DNA from: Actinomycetales bacterium SN12
GTDB lineage: Bacteria; Actinomycetota; Actinomycetes; Actinomycetales; Microbacteriaceae
NCBI GenBank assembly: GCA_002837415.1
Contig: PJCV01000003.1
Span: forward strand, 62,001 to 126,000
Direction of reading: 5' to 3'
DNA length: 64,000 bases
This document shows, piece after piece, positions 1 through 7,491 of this stretch. The number at the start of each line of letters is the position of its first letter. Positions within the stretch are counted from its first letter, which is position 1. The notes below the pieces were generated by a model. It was not told where the DNA came from. It saw only the letters and a list, made by a program, of their open reading frames with translations, and ran no database searches. A program made the translations under genes and the position numbers.

Positions 1-294
1 ATCGCCACGCCGGATGCCGAGGGTGCGCAGCCAGCTGGCGACCTGGTCCGAGCGGGCAGCGAGCTCCCCGTAGGTCCAGCTGCGCAGGGAGAGGTCGGCC
101 GACACGATCTGCACCGCCGGCCGGTCGGGCCTCTCGCCGGCGACGACGTCGAACCACTCGAGAGCGAAGTTGAACTCGTCGACCTGCGGCCACGAGAACC
201 CGGCGCGCGCTCCGTCGTAGTCGTCGCCGTGCGCGAAGAGGAAGTCGCGCATCTCGCGCACTGCCATGGTGGCGGCGGTTGCGGCTCGGGTCAT
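1..294 (-). CDS. Acyl-CoA/acetyl-CoA synthetase-like AMP-binding enzyme, N-terminal fragment
   Basis: This is the first 98 codons of a gene whose remainder lies beyond position 1. AMP-binding enzymes of this class activate a carboxylate to an acyl-adenylate and then to the CoA thioester. The visible part has the standard N-terminal pattern: FALEWFDVVA, then RPAVQIVS, then WTYGELAARSDQVASWLRTLG, which is the first beta-alpha unit of the adenylating fold. The ATG is preceded by GAAGGAG about 8 nt upstream. The substrate cannot be told because the P-loop and the A3-A8 motifs are outside the window. A medium-chain or acetoacetyl-CoA synthetase is as possible as acetyl-CoA synthetase. Confidence 0.8.
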   Translation of the reverse strand, partial: MTRAATAATMAVREMRDFLFAHGDDYDGARAGFSWPQVDEFNFALEWFDVVAGERPDRPAVQIVSADLSLRSWTYGELAARSDQVASWLRTLGIRRGD

Positions 295-365
295 CGGAGG
301 CTCCTTCGCTCGGTCGGCCCTTCCATGATGGCGCGACTGCGAGGCTGCGCAAAGGTGGCGCGACG

Positions 366-371
366 TAGACT
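366..371 (+). promoter_or_regulatory. Putative -10 element TAGACT
   Basis: TAGACT lies 27 nt before the ATG of the membrane protein gene at 399, so the transcript would have a short leader. It is the same hexamer that precedes many genes in this window. Confidence 0.4.
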
Positions 372-398
372 GGTCGGGTCACCGATCCGAGGACTGTC

Positions 399-1070
399 AT
401 GCCCGCCGCTTCCCACACGCGCACAGCGCGTCCCGCTACGGGGCGCCCTTTCACCGTGCGCACCGTGCAGCTCGCGCGCGCCCTCATGGCGGCTGTCGCC
501 GCGATCATGATCACGTTCTCGCCCGATCACTCCGCCGCCGTCGGCCTGTCGGTGTTCGGCGGGTTCGCGATCGTCACCTCGCTGGTGCTGATCGTCGCCG
601 CGATCATCGTTCACCGCGCGGGCCAGCGCTGGCCGTCGGTGCTGATGGGCGCGATCACGCTCGTCCTCGGCATGGCCGCGAGCATCCCGACCTGGCGCAC
701 CGACGCGCTGTTCTTCGTGCTCGTGATCACGTGGGCCGCGCTGACGGGTCTCGTCGAGCTGATCTCGGGCCTCCGCTCGCGAGGCCAGGAGGGCTCTCGC
801 GACGCGATCACCATCGGAGCGCTGGGACTGCTGCTCGCGGTGCTGCTGCTGATCGTTCCTGTCGGATTCGTGCAGGACTACGCGGTCGAGGGGCACGAGA
901 TGTCGCTCACCGGCATCATCATCGGCGTGGGACTGTTCGGCGGCTACGCCGCCATCGTGGCGGTGTTCCTCGGCATCGCGGGGCTCGCGCCCGCCGCGAA
1001 GAGCACCGCGACGACGGGCGAGACGACTGCCGGGGCCGACCGCCTGGCCGACCACGGAGGAGAGGCATGA
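399..1070 (+). CDS. HdeD/DUF308-like multipass membrane protein
   Basis: The 223-residue product has about six hydrophobic helices in two similar halves (roughly residues 25-85 and 90-205). Each half has a small-residue-rich helix pair and a short charged loop, as in HdeD/DUF308 proteins. The C-terminal 20 residues are polar and low in complexity. No enzymatic motif is visible. The stop codon overlaps the next start as ATGA at 1067-1070, so the two membrane proteins are probably translated together. Function is unknown; family assignment is from topology only. Confidence 0.7.
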   Translation: MPAASHTRTARPATGRPFTVRTVQLARALMAAVAAIMITFSPDHSAAVGLSVFGGFAIVTSLVLIVAAIIVHRAGQRWPSVLMGAITLVLGMAASIPTWRTDALFFVLVITWAALTGLVELISGLRSRGQEGSRDAITIGALGLLLAVLLLIVPVGFVQDYAVEGHEMSLTGIIIGVGLFGGYAAIVAVFLGIAGLAPAAKSTATTGETTAGADRLADHGGEA

Positions 1071-1486
1071 CCGACAACAAGCCGACGCGCAAAGAGATTC
1101 TGCGCCCGCTGCACCTCGTGGGCATCGCCCTCGCCGCCGGCGTCTTCGCGACGGTCGTCACCCTCGTCTCCACCGGGGCCTTCACCCAGCGCGTGAACCT
1201 CTCGATCGCCAAGGGCACCTACGAGGGTCTCACCCCGATCGGGCTGGGCCTGGTCATCGGCGGCGCCTCGTTCATCGTCACCCTCCTCGGTCTCGCGATG
1301 CTGATGCTCGCGGTCGACCCTGCGGATGTGACCAAGACCATCGATCGCCCGGTGCTCTTCGACCACGACGAGGCATCGTCGTCGTCGAAGACCGGCCAGA
1401 CCGGCGCTTCGAACACCGGGCAGACCGGCGCGCCGAAGAGCGGCGAGCCTCGGGATGCCGGCGACGGCCCGCCCACGGCATCCTGA
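1067..1486 (+). CDS. Small two-helix membrane protein with acidic/Ser-Gly tail
   Basis: The product is 139 residues long. After a charged N-terminus (TDNKPTRKEILR) come two hydrophobic helices, at about 14-35 and 55-85. A hydrophilic tail follows in which the unit TGQTGA occurs twice (SKTGQTGASNTGQTGAPKSGE). The ATG overlaps the upstream stop, and a GGAGGAG ribosome site sits at 1056-1062, only 4 nt before the ATG. It resembles the short membrane partners often encoded beside HdeD-like proteins in actinobacteria, but I recognise no named family. Confidence 0.7.
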   Translation: MTDNKPTRKEILRPLHLVGIALAAGVFATVVTLVSTGAFTQRVNLSIAKGTYEGLTPIGLGLVIGGASFIVTLLGLAMLMLAVDPADVTKTIDRPVLFDHDEASSSSKTGQTGASNTGQTGAPKSGEPRDAGDGPPTAS

Positions 1487-1589
1487 CCCGCTTCATCCCT
1501 CCGGCGTGTGCTCTCCAGCATCCGCCACTTCGCGCCGCCGATCCACCCGCAGCGGGAATAGATCGCTCGTGCTCCGGCTTGGCCTTGTC

Positions 1590-3014
1590 ATGACCGTCTC
1601 CGTCGATCGCGCCTCCGTCGGTCTGCGATCAGAGCGCGGCCCCGTGCTCGGCGCGCTCATGCTCGCCACCGGGCTCATCGCGATCGACACCACGATCCTC
1701 GCCACGGCCGTTCCGACGATCGTGCGGGATCTCGGCGACTATCAGCTGTTCCCGTGGCTGTTCTCGGTCTACCTCCTCGCGCAGGCGGTGAGCGTGCCCA
1801 TCTACTCGCGCTTCGCCGACACGATCGGCCGCAAGCCGATCATTCTCATCGGCATCGGGCTGTTCCTCGTCGGCTCAGTGCTGTGCGGGTTCGCATGGAG
1901 CATGCTCACGCTCATCCTGTTCCGCGTCGTGCAGGGTCTCGGCGCGGGCGCCGTGGGCCCGATGGCCATGACGATCGTGGGCGACATCTACACCGTCGCC
2001 GAGCGGGCCAAGGTGCAGGGCTACATGGCGAGCGTCTGGGCGATCTCGTCGGTCGTCGGCCCGTCGCTCGGCGGGATCTTCGCGCAGCTGGATGCCTGGC
2101 GATGGATCTTCTTCGTCAACGTGCCGCTGTGCCTTCTGGCCGGATGGATGCTGATCACCAGGTATCACGAGCAGGTGGAGCGGAAGCCGCACCGGATCGA
2201 CTACCTCGGTGCGGTTCTGCTCACCCTCGGGCTCACCGGCATCATCCTGGGACTGCTCGAGGGCGACAGCGCCTGGGCCTGGCTCTCGTGGCAGAGCGCG
2301 ATCTGCTTCGGCGGAGGTGCGCTGCTTCTCGTCGCCTTCGCCTTCGTCGAGAAGCGGGCAGCGGAGCCGATCATCGACTTCGCCCTCATCACGCGGCGGC
2401 TCATCCTCACGTGCACGGCCGTCGCCTTCGGCGTCGGGGCGCTCACCATCGGCGTGACGAGCTTCGGCCCTGCCTACCTGGAAGGCGCGGGCGGGGCCAT
2501 CCCGCTCATCTCCGGGCTCGCGGTCGCGGCGTTGAGCATGGGCTGGCCGCTCGCGGCATCCCTCGTCGGCCGGCTGTACCTGCGCATCGGCTTCCGCCGC
2601 ACGGTGCTGATCGGCATGTCGATCACGACGCTCGGGGGGGCCGGCCTGGTGCTCATCGCACCGTGGCCGAATCCGCTGCTGTTCGCCGCCGTCGCCTTCG
2701 TGCTCGGATTCGGGCTCGGGTGGACGGCCGCGCCGACGCTCATCGGCGCACAGGCGGCCGTCGGCTGGGGAGAGCGCGGCGCCGTGACGGGCATGAACGG
2801 CTTCGCCCGATCGGCGGGAAGCGCGGTCGGTGTGGCCGTGCTCGGAGCCATCTCGAACTCGCTGCTCGACGCCGGCAAGGGCGCGGGTGACCCCGCCACC
2901 GTCGTCTGGGCGTCGACGTGGGTGTTCGTCGGCGCCGCCGTGTTCGCGGCGCTGACCCTGCTCGCCGCGGTGCTCATGCCGCGCGACGACGTGCCCGAGC
3001 CGGACGCGGTGTGA
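1590..3014 (+). CDS. MFS drug exporter, DHA2 (EmrB/QacA) type
   Basis: The product is a 474-residue proton-coupled efflux carrier of the inner membrane. It has the 14-helix DHA2 layout and the expected motifs: TTILATAVPTIV in helix 1, motif A as RFADTIGRKP after helix 2, motif C as GPSLGGIFAQL in helix 5, and the DHA2 signature WRWIFFVNVP. The ATG at 1590 is chosen because the upstream in-frame extension is arginine-rich and non-hydrophobic. No regulator gene is adjacent, and the substrate cannot be inferred. The upstream neighbours are two small membrane proteins on the same strand, about 100 nt away. Confidence 0.88.
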   Translation: MTVSVDRASVGLRSERGPVLGALMLATGLIAIDTTILATAVPTIVRDLGDYQLFPWLFSVYLLAQAVSVPIYSRFADTIGRKPIILIGIGLFLVGSVLCGFAWSMLTLILFRVVQGLGAGAVGPMAMTIVGDIYTVAERAKVQGYMASVWAISSVVGPSLGGIFAQLDAWRWIFFVNVPLCLLAGWMLITRYHEQVERKPHRIDYLGAVLLTLGLTGIILGLLEGDSAWAWLSWQSAICFGGGALLLVAFAFVEKRAAEPIIDFALITRRLILTCTAVAFGVGALTIGVTSFGPAYLEGAGGAIPLISGLAVAALSMGWPLAASLVGRLYLRIGFRRTVLIGMSITTLGGAGLVLIAPWPNPLLFAAVAFVLGFGLGWTAAPTLIGAQAAVGWGERGAVTGMNGFARSAGSAVGVAVLGAISNSLLDAGKGAGDPATVVWASTWVFVGAAVFAALTLLAAVLMPRDDVPEPDAV

Positions 3015-3020
3015 CGGCGC

Positions 3021-3039
3021 TCAGCGCGCCAGGCGCTGA
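3021..3039. terminator. Short hairpin between convergent genes
   Basis: Arms TCAGCGC and GCGCTGA form a 7-bp stem around a 5-nt loop, just after the MFS stop and just before the DivIVA-like stop on the other strand. There is no T-run, so terminator activity is only inferred from position. Confidence 0.4.
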
Positions 3040-3042
3040 CGC

Positions 3043-3425
3043 TCAGTCGTCGCGGCGCTGGCCGAGGTTCTTCTTGATGTCCTCGAACATGCCGCGCAGC
3101 CTCGCCTCGTCCCGGGCGTCCTGAGCAGCGCGCACCTGGGTCTGCTGACCGTTCTGTCCGCGACGATTCAGCTGCGCGGCGACTCGGTCGAACAGGTCGT
3201 CCACAGCATCGGCGTCGTATCCGGAGCCCAGCAGACCCACCGCAGGGAACTGCTTCCGCGTCACGTCATCCGATGCGAGCGTCGTCGTCAAGCTCGATTC
3301 CGCCTTCTTCAGCGAGGCGACGGCCTCATCGAGGAAGGCGTCGACCGCGTCGACCGCGTAGCGCTGACCCGACCGCCGCCCCGAATCCGCACACTGCTCA
3401 GCTCAGCGGCGGTGATTCCGGTCAT
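3043..3425 (-). pseudogene. DivIVA-domain small protein, frameshifted
   Basis: Two reading frames together make one protein of about 127 residues. An ATG at 3425 overlaps the purB stop as ATGA and encodes MTGITAAELSSVRIRGGG. That frame then runs into low-complexity sequence. A frame offset by one base, entering near 3375-3365, continues as SGQRYAVDAVDAFLDEAVASL, then LASDDVTRKQFP and GYDADAVDDLFDRVAAQL. These are two DivIVA-like repeats (GYDxxxVDxFLD pattern). The second frame has no ATG or GTG between its upstream stop at 3403-3405 and the conserved part; only a TTG at 3291. The simplest reading is one missing base in the GGCGGCGGTCGGG run. Whether this is a real mutation, a sequencing error or slippage cannot be decided here. 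Confidence 0.7.
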
Positions 3426-4804
3426 CGCGCCAGGCGCTCGGCGATACCCGTGTAGCTCGCCGGCGTGAGCGCGAGCAGGCGCTGCTTCGCGGCATCCCCG
3501 ATCTCGAGCTTCTCGACGAACTCCGCCAGCTCCGCGCCGCCGACTCGGTGACCACGGGTGAGCTCCTTGAGCAGCGCGTACGGGTCGCTGATGCTCGAGC
3601 GGCCGGCGACGACCTCGGCGCGGATGACGGTCTGGATCGCCTCGGCGAGCACCTCCCAGTTGTGGTCGAGGTCGTCGAGAAGCACGTCGCGCCGCAGCGA
3701 GATCGCGTTCAGGCCCCGGCGCAGGTTGTCGAGCGCGAGCAGGGAGTGCCCGAACGCGACGCCGATGTTGCGCTGAGTGGTGGAATCGGTGAGGTCGCGC
3801 TGGAGGCGCGAGGTCACAAGCGTCTGCGAGAGCGAGTTCAGCAGCGCGCCCGACAGCTCGAGGTTCGCCTCGGCGTTCTCGAAGCGGATCGGGTTGATCT
3901 TGTGCGGCATGGTCGACGATCCGGTCGCGCCGGCGACGGGGATCTGCGCGAAGTAGCCGAGCGAGATGTACGTCCAGACGTCGGTGGCGAGGTTGTGCAG
4001 GATGCCGCCGGCGTGACGCACCCGGTCGTACAGTTCGACCTGCCAGTCGTGCGACTCGATCTGCGTGGTGAGCACGTTGAAGCCGAGGCCCATGCCCTCG
4101 ATGTACTCGCGGGCGATCGTCGGCCAGTCGGCATCCGGATCGGCCGCCAGGTGTGCCGACCAGGTGCCGGTCGCGCCCGAGAACTTCGCCAGGTAATCGG
4201 ATGCCGCAATCTGACCCCGCACGCGCTCCAGGCGCCACGCGAAGACGGCGAGCTCCTTGCCCATGGTCGACGGCGTCGCGGGCTGACCGTGCGTGCGCGA
4301 CAGCATCGCCGCGTCGGCGTGCTCGACGGCCAGCTCGCGCAGCTTGGCGATCACGAGGTCCAGGGCGGGCAGCCAGACCTGCTCGAGGGCGCGCTTCACG
4401 GTGAGCGCGTACGAGGCGGAGTTGATGTCCTCGCTGGTGCAGGCGAAGTGGGTGAGCTCGGCGATGGCATCCAGGCCCAGCGTCCGAAGCCGGTCGCGCA
4501 CCAGGTACTCGATCGCCTTCACGTCGTGCTGGGTGACGGCCTCCTTCTCAGCCAGCCAGTCGATCTCGGCCTGACCGAAGTCGCGGTACAGCGCGCGGAG
4601 GCTCTCCTTCTCGGCATCCGGCAGCGGCGTCGTCTCGAACAGCGACCGGTCGGTGAGAGCGATCAGCCACTCCACCTCGACCTCGACGCGGGCGCGGTTC
4701 AGGCCCGCCTCGGAGAGGTAGTCGGCGAGACCTGCGACGGCGGCCTGGTAGCGGCCGTCGAGAGGGCTGAGCGGCTGGGTCGGGAGCGAAGGCAGAGAAG
4801 TCAG
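3422..4804 (-). CDS. purB: Adenylosuccinate lyase, apparent CTG start
   Basis: PurB cleaves SAICAR and adenylosuccinate, releasing fumarate, in purine synthesis. The family hallmarks are present: QPLSPLDGRYQ at the N-terminus, TRHG-type SRTHGQPATPSTMGKE, and the catalytic-loop signature GSSTMPHKINPI. The conserved N-terminus reads back to position 4804 and then meets a stop at 4820-4822. The only workable start is CTG at 4804, placed 7 nt after a strong AGGAGG. A GTG at 4675 would delete the conserved LSPLDGRY segment. With the CTG start the protein is 460 residues, normal for the family. The stop overlaps the ATG of the DivIVA-like gene. Confidence 0.95.
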   Translation of the reverse strand: MTSLPSLPTQPLSPLDGRYQAAVAGLADYLSEAGLNRARVEVEVEWLIALTDRSLFETTPLPDAEKESLRALYRDFGQAEIDWLAEKEAVTQHDVKAIEYLVRDRLRTLGLDAIAELTHFACTSEDINSASYALTVKRALEQVWLPALDLVIAKLRELAVEHADAAMLSRTHGQPATPSTMGKELAVFAWRLERVRGQIAASDYLAKFSGATGTWSAHLAADPDADWPTIAREYIEGMGLGFNVLTTQIESHDWQVELYDRVRHAGGILHNLATDVWTYISLGYFAQIPVAGATGSSTMPHKINPIRFENAEANLELSGALLNSLSQTLVTSRLQRDLTDSTTQRNIGVAFGHSLLALDNLRRGLNAISLRRDVLLDDLDHNWEVLAEAIQTVIRAEVVAGRSSISDPYALLKELTRGHRVGGAELAEFVEKLEIGDAAKQRLLALTPASYTGIAERLAR

Positions 4805-4832
4805 GGCAGGTCCTCCTGCTCAGGGTCCCGCG

Positions 4833-5345
4833 TCACGCGAGACGGCGATGGGATGCCCGCACAGCCGGCTCCAGCTGTGCGAAGAGGCCGCGGGTGGCGG
4901 TCTCAATCATACCGAGCACCGAATCGAACATCGCGGGGCCGGCGTAGTACGGATCGGGTACATCCATGCTCGACGCGTGCGGGTCGTAGGCGCGCAGCAG
5001 CGTGACCTTGCCCTCGTCGTCCTCGCTGCGCGCCCACGCACGCAGGATGCGCTCGTGGGTGCGATCGAGGGCGACGATCAGATCGTTCTCGGCGAAGGAT
5101 GCGGCGCTGAACTGCTTCGCGCGGTGCGTCGACCCGTCGAGCCCGCGTCGGCTGAGCGCGTCGAGGGTGCGGCCGTCGGCGCGCTCGCCGACATGCCAGT
5201 CACCCGTACCGGCGCTGCGCGAGATGACGCGCGCGCCGAGTCCGCGCTGCGCGGAGAGCGCGCGAAGCACCACTTCGGCCATCGGGGAGCGACAGATATT
5301 GCCTGTGCAGACGAAGATGACGCGGAAGGGATCCGGGTCGGTCAT
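4833..5345 (-). CDS. Low-molecular-weight protein-tyrosine phosphatase
   Basis: The product is a 170-residue cytoplasmic phosphatase. The P-loop CX5R is complete as C13-TGNIC-R19-S20 in VCTGNICRSPMAE, and the general-acid loop is present as DVPDPYY. These two motifs define the LMW-PTP family (PtpA/Wzb/YwlE/arginine phosphatases). The ATG at 5345 is chosen because it sits 6 nt after a CAGAAT -10-like hexamer; an upstream extension would be low in complexity. It may act on tyrosine- or arginine-phosphorylated proteins; no kinase is nearby. Confidence 0.92.
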   Translation of the reverse strand: MTDPDPFRVIFVCTGNICRSPMAEVVLRALSAQRGLGARVISRSAGTGDWHVGERADGRTLDALSRRGLDGSTHRAKQFSAASFAENDLIVALDRTHERILRAWARSEDDEGKVTLLRAYDPHASSMDVPDPYYAGPAMFDSVLGMIETATRGLFAQLEPAVRASHRRLA

Positions 5346-5351
5346 CACACC

Positions 5352-5357
5352 ATTCTG
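5352..5357 (-). promoter_or_regulatory. Leaderless -10 element CAGAAT
   Basis: On the minus strand CAGAAT is exactly 6 nt before the ATG of the phosphatase gene, matching the leaderless spacing seen repeatedly in this window. Confidence 0.45.
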
Positions 5358-5446
5358 CCCGCAACCACTTCCGTCCCCAATCGCTGATCTCGTCGACTTG
5401 TGCACAGCGCCCAGGATCGCGGTGGGGCGGGGCTCGCAGAGTCGCG

Positions 5447-5452
5447 CACGCT
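5447..5452 (+). promoter_or_regulatory. Possible leaderless -10 element CACGCT
   Basis: CACGCT lies 6 nt before the ATG at 5459. It keeps only the A2 and T6 positions of the consensus, so support is weak. Confidence 0.35.
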
Positions 5453-5458
5453 GGACGC

Positions 5459-5719
5459 ATGCTCACGATCTCCCCTCCCGGTGCACCGTCGGCCGATGAG
5501 ATGGCCGCGGTGCTCACCGGGGTCCGCTTGCTCGACGATGCGCTCGACACCCTCGCGCAGGTGCGAACGGAGCTGGCGCGGCTGGTCGCCGACACGCACT
5601 GGCGAGCGGATGCCGTGGAGATCCTGCGTGCGTCGCTCATCGAGCGGCGGCACCGCGTCGACGCGTACTGCTCAGAAGTCGCCGCGCAGCGCGACGCCTG
5701 CATGCGGGCGATTGCATGA
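5459..5719 (+). CDS. Small all-helical protein, WXG100-like partner
   Basis: The product is 86 residues and is predicted by eye to be two amphipathic helices. A Trp lies in the turn region (DTHWRADAVE, Trp at about residue 48), as in WXG100 proteins, although the exact WXG triplet is absent. There is no signal peptide and no transmembrane segment. Its stop overlaps the ATG of the hydrolase gene (ATGA at 5716-5719), so the two are translationally coupled. By analogy with ESX-type pairs it may be a partner or chaperone of the downstream protein; this is inference, and no secretion genes are in view. Confidence 0.65.
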   Translation: MLTISPPGAPSADEMAAVLTGVRLLDDALDTLAQVRTELARLVADTHWRADAVEILRASLIERRHRVDAYCSEVAAQRDACMRAIA

Positions 5720-7020
5720 GCAGCGACCTGCAGATCACCGGCGGGGGAGCCATCGCCGTCGATCCCGAGCAGATGCGAGCGGTGTCGGACCGCATGGCCG
5801 CAGTGGCCGCGCGGCTGACCGATGCCGGGGAAAGCGTTCGCCGAGCGCACGGGTCGCTGATCGCCGCGTGGAGCACGGCGACGCGCATCGAGCTGTGGGC
5901 GCTCTGGGCGACGGCCCAGAGGCTCGCAGACGAGGGCGAAGCTCTCGCGTCCGATGCCGCAGGAACGGCGATCATGGCGGATGCCTTCGAACTGGCGGAC
6001 CTGCGCGCGGAGCAGGACATGCTCTCGACCCAGCTGCCCGCCGCGGCAGACCGGCTGCAGGCGCGCATCGATGCGCTGCTCGACTCGAACCCCGAGCTCG
6101 ACGCCATGGCGTCGACCCTCACCTCGAAGTGGCAGAGGTCATCCACGGCCGGTCTGTTCGGGCAGCCCCTGGATGCGATCGCCTGGGGCGCGCTCAGCAT
6201 GCAGGCCGCGGTGCCCGTGTGGATACTCGCCGGGCTGCTGCGCAGCGGCACGAGAGTGATGGGCACGGTTCCGAGCGGCACGGGCATGACGGGCGGAGCC
6301 CCACCGGTCGTCGTCAGGCGGGTGTCGACGGCGTCTGTCGACGGTTCGGCCGTGACGTTGAAGCAGCTCGTCACGCGCCTCCCGGGCGGCAAGGCGCAGG
6401 TCGCTGTCGAGAAGCGCACCCATGCCGATGGGGCGGTCTCGTTCGTCGCCTACATCGACGGCACGCGCAGCATGACCAGTGGCGGGGACGACCCGTGGGA
6501 CATGGGGTCGAACTGGGACCTCTACGTCGATCGCGAGCAGAGCGCGGCATATGCGGCGACTCTCGAGGCGCTGCAGCTGGCCGGGGCGGAGGAGGGAGCG
6601 CGGGTGGACCTGGTCGGATACTCGCAGGGCGCGGCGATCGCGGGGGCGGTGGCGATGAGCGGCAGGTACGAGACGCCCCGGGTGATGATCGTCGGCAGCC
6701 CGGCCGTCCCATCGCTGGAGACCGATCAGACCCTCATCCGCGTCTTCCACACCGATGACCCCGTCGGCGCCGGCCTGACTGCGGGTGGACCCGCATATGC
6801 GACCGGTTCGCCGGAGAGCATCACGGTCTCTCGCGAGTATGCGACGAGGAGCGAGCTCAGTTCGGTCCCGTCGCACTTCCGCGACGCCTACGACGAGACG
6901 ATCGCCCAGGCCGACACCTCAGGCGATGCGCGCGTGAAGAGCCTGCACGAGAGGCTGCGTGCGGAGGCGCACGACATCGTCTCGGTCGAGCGGATGGAGT
7001 TCCAGGCGATGCGGCCGTGA
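5716..7020 (+). CDS. Helical-hairpin alpha/beta hydrolase, possible ESX-type substrate
   Basis: The product has 434 residues. Residues 15-140 are helical and contain a Trp motif (IAAWSTATRIELW), reminiscent of a WXG/LXG-type secretion domain. A hydrophobic stretch follows at about 160-175. Residues 225-434 look like an alpha/beta hydrolase: nucleophile elbow G-Y-S303-Q-G, a candidate acid Asp in HTDDPV (347-348), and a candidate His in VPSHFRD (387). This arrangement resembles actinobacterial DUF1023 and PE/PPE-linked esterases. The substrate is unknown. It is coupled to the small helical gene upstream. Confidence 0.75.
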   Translation: MSSDLQITGGGAIAVDPEQMRAVSDRMAAVAARLTDAGESVRRAHGSLIAAWSTATRIELWALWATAQRLADEGEALASDAAGTAIMADAFELADLRAEQDMLSTQLPAAADRLQARIDALLDSNPELDAMASTLTSKWQRSSTAGLFGQPLDAIAWGALSMQAAVPVWILAGLLRSGTRVMGTVPSGTGMTGGAPPVVVRRVSTASVDGSAVTLKQLVTRLPGGKAQVAVEKRTHADGAVSFVAYIDGTRSMTSGGDDPWDMGSNWDLYVDREQSAAYAATLEALQLAGAEEGARVDLVGYSQGAAIAGAVAMSGRYETPRVMIVGSPAVPSLETDQTLIRVFHTDDPVGAGLTAGGPAYATGSPESITVSREYATRSELSSVPSHFRDAYDETIAQADTSGDARVKSLHERLRAEAHDIVSVERMEFQAMRP

Positions 7021-7040
7021 GACCCGTCGACGGCGTCGCG

Positions 7041-7442
7041 TCAGCCGCGCTTCTTCTTCTCCTGCGGACGCAGGATGCCGCCGAGGATCGCGTTGATGAC
7101 CGAGATGAGGAAAGCCGCGACGACGCCCCACCAGAACGACTCGACGGTCAGTCCCCAGCTGAACGCGCTCGTGATCCATGCCGTGATCCAGAGCAGCAGC
7201 CCGTTGATGATGAACGAGATCAGGCCGAGCGTGAGGATGTACAGCGGGAATGCCACGATGCGGATCACCGTGCCGATGATCGAGTTGACCAGCGCGAAGA
7301 CCGCACCGACGGCGAGCAGGGTCAGCACGACCTGCAGGTCCTCGCCCGGGGCGAACGGCCGGATGCCGATACCGAGGACCGGGATCAGCGTGACGACCCA
7401 GATGGCGAAGGCGTTGATGACGACGCGGATGAGGAATCGCAT
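7041..7442 (-). CDS. Phage-holin-4-2 (DUF360) family membrane protein
   Basis: The 133-residue product has four hydrophobic helices with the typical DUF360 spacing, and the family pattern VNSIIGTVIRIVAFPLYILT followed by FIINGLLLWI. It ends in a basic tail (QEKKKRG). Despite the family name, members are common in chromosomes without prophage, and nothing phage-like is nearby. The function is unknown. The gene converges with the hydrolase gene (20 nt apart) and diverges from hisC. Confidence 0.85.
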   Translation of the reverse strand: MRFLIRVVINAFAIWVVTLIPVLGIGIRPFAPGEDLQVVLTLLAVGAVFALVNSIIGTVIRIVAFPLYILTLGLISFIINGLLLWITAWITSAFSWGLTVESFWWGVVAAFLISVINAILGGILRPQEKKKRG

Positions 7443-7479
7443 GTGCCGATCCTGTCACGTCGGGGGTGTGCGCGGCTCC

Positions 7480-7485
7480 TAGACT
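7480..7485 (+). promoter_or_regulatory. Leaderless -10 element TAGACT for hisC
   Basis: TAGACT is followed by exactly 6 nt and then the GTG start of hisC at 7492. No ribosome binding site precedes the start. Confidence 0.6.
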
Positions 7486-7491
7486 GATGCC

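Noticed and set aside
4675..4675. GTG start for purB
   Set aside because: It would remove the conserved LSPLDGRY N-terminus, which is encoded upstream with an ideal ribosome site.
7041..7442. Prophage remnant suggested by the holin family name
   Set aside because: DUF360 proteins are widespread chromosomal proteins, and no phage gene is nearby.
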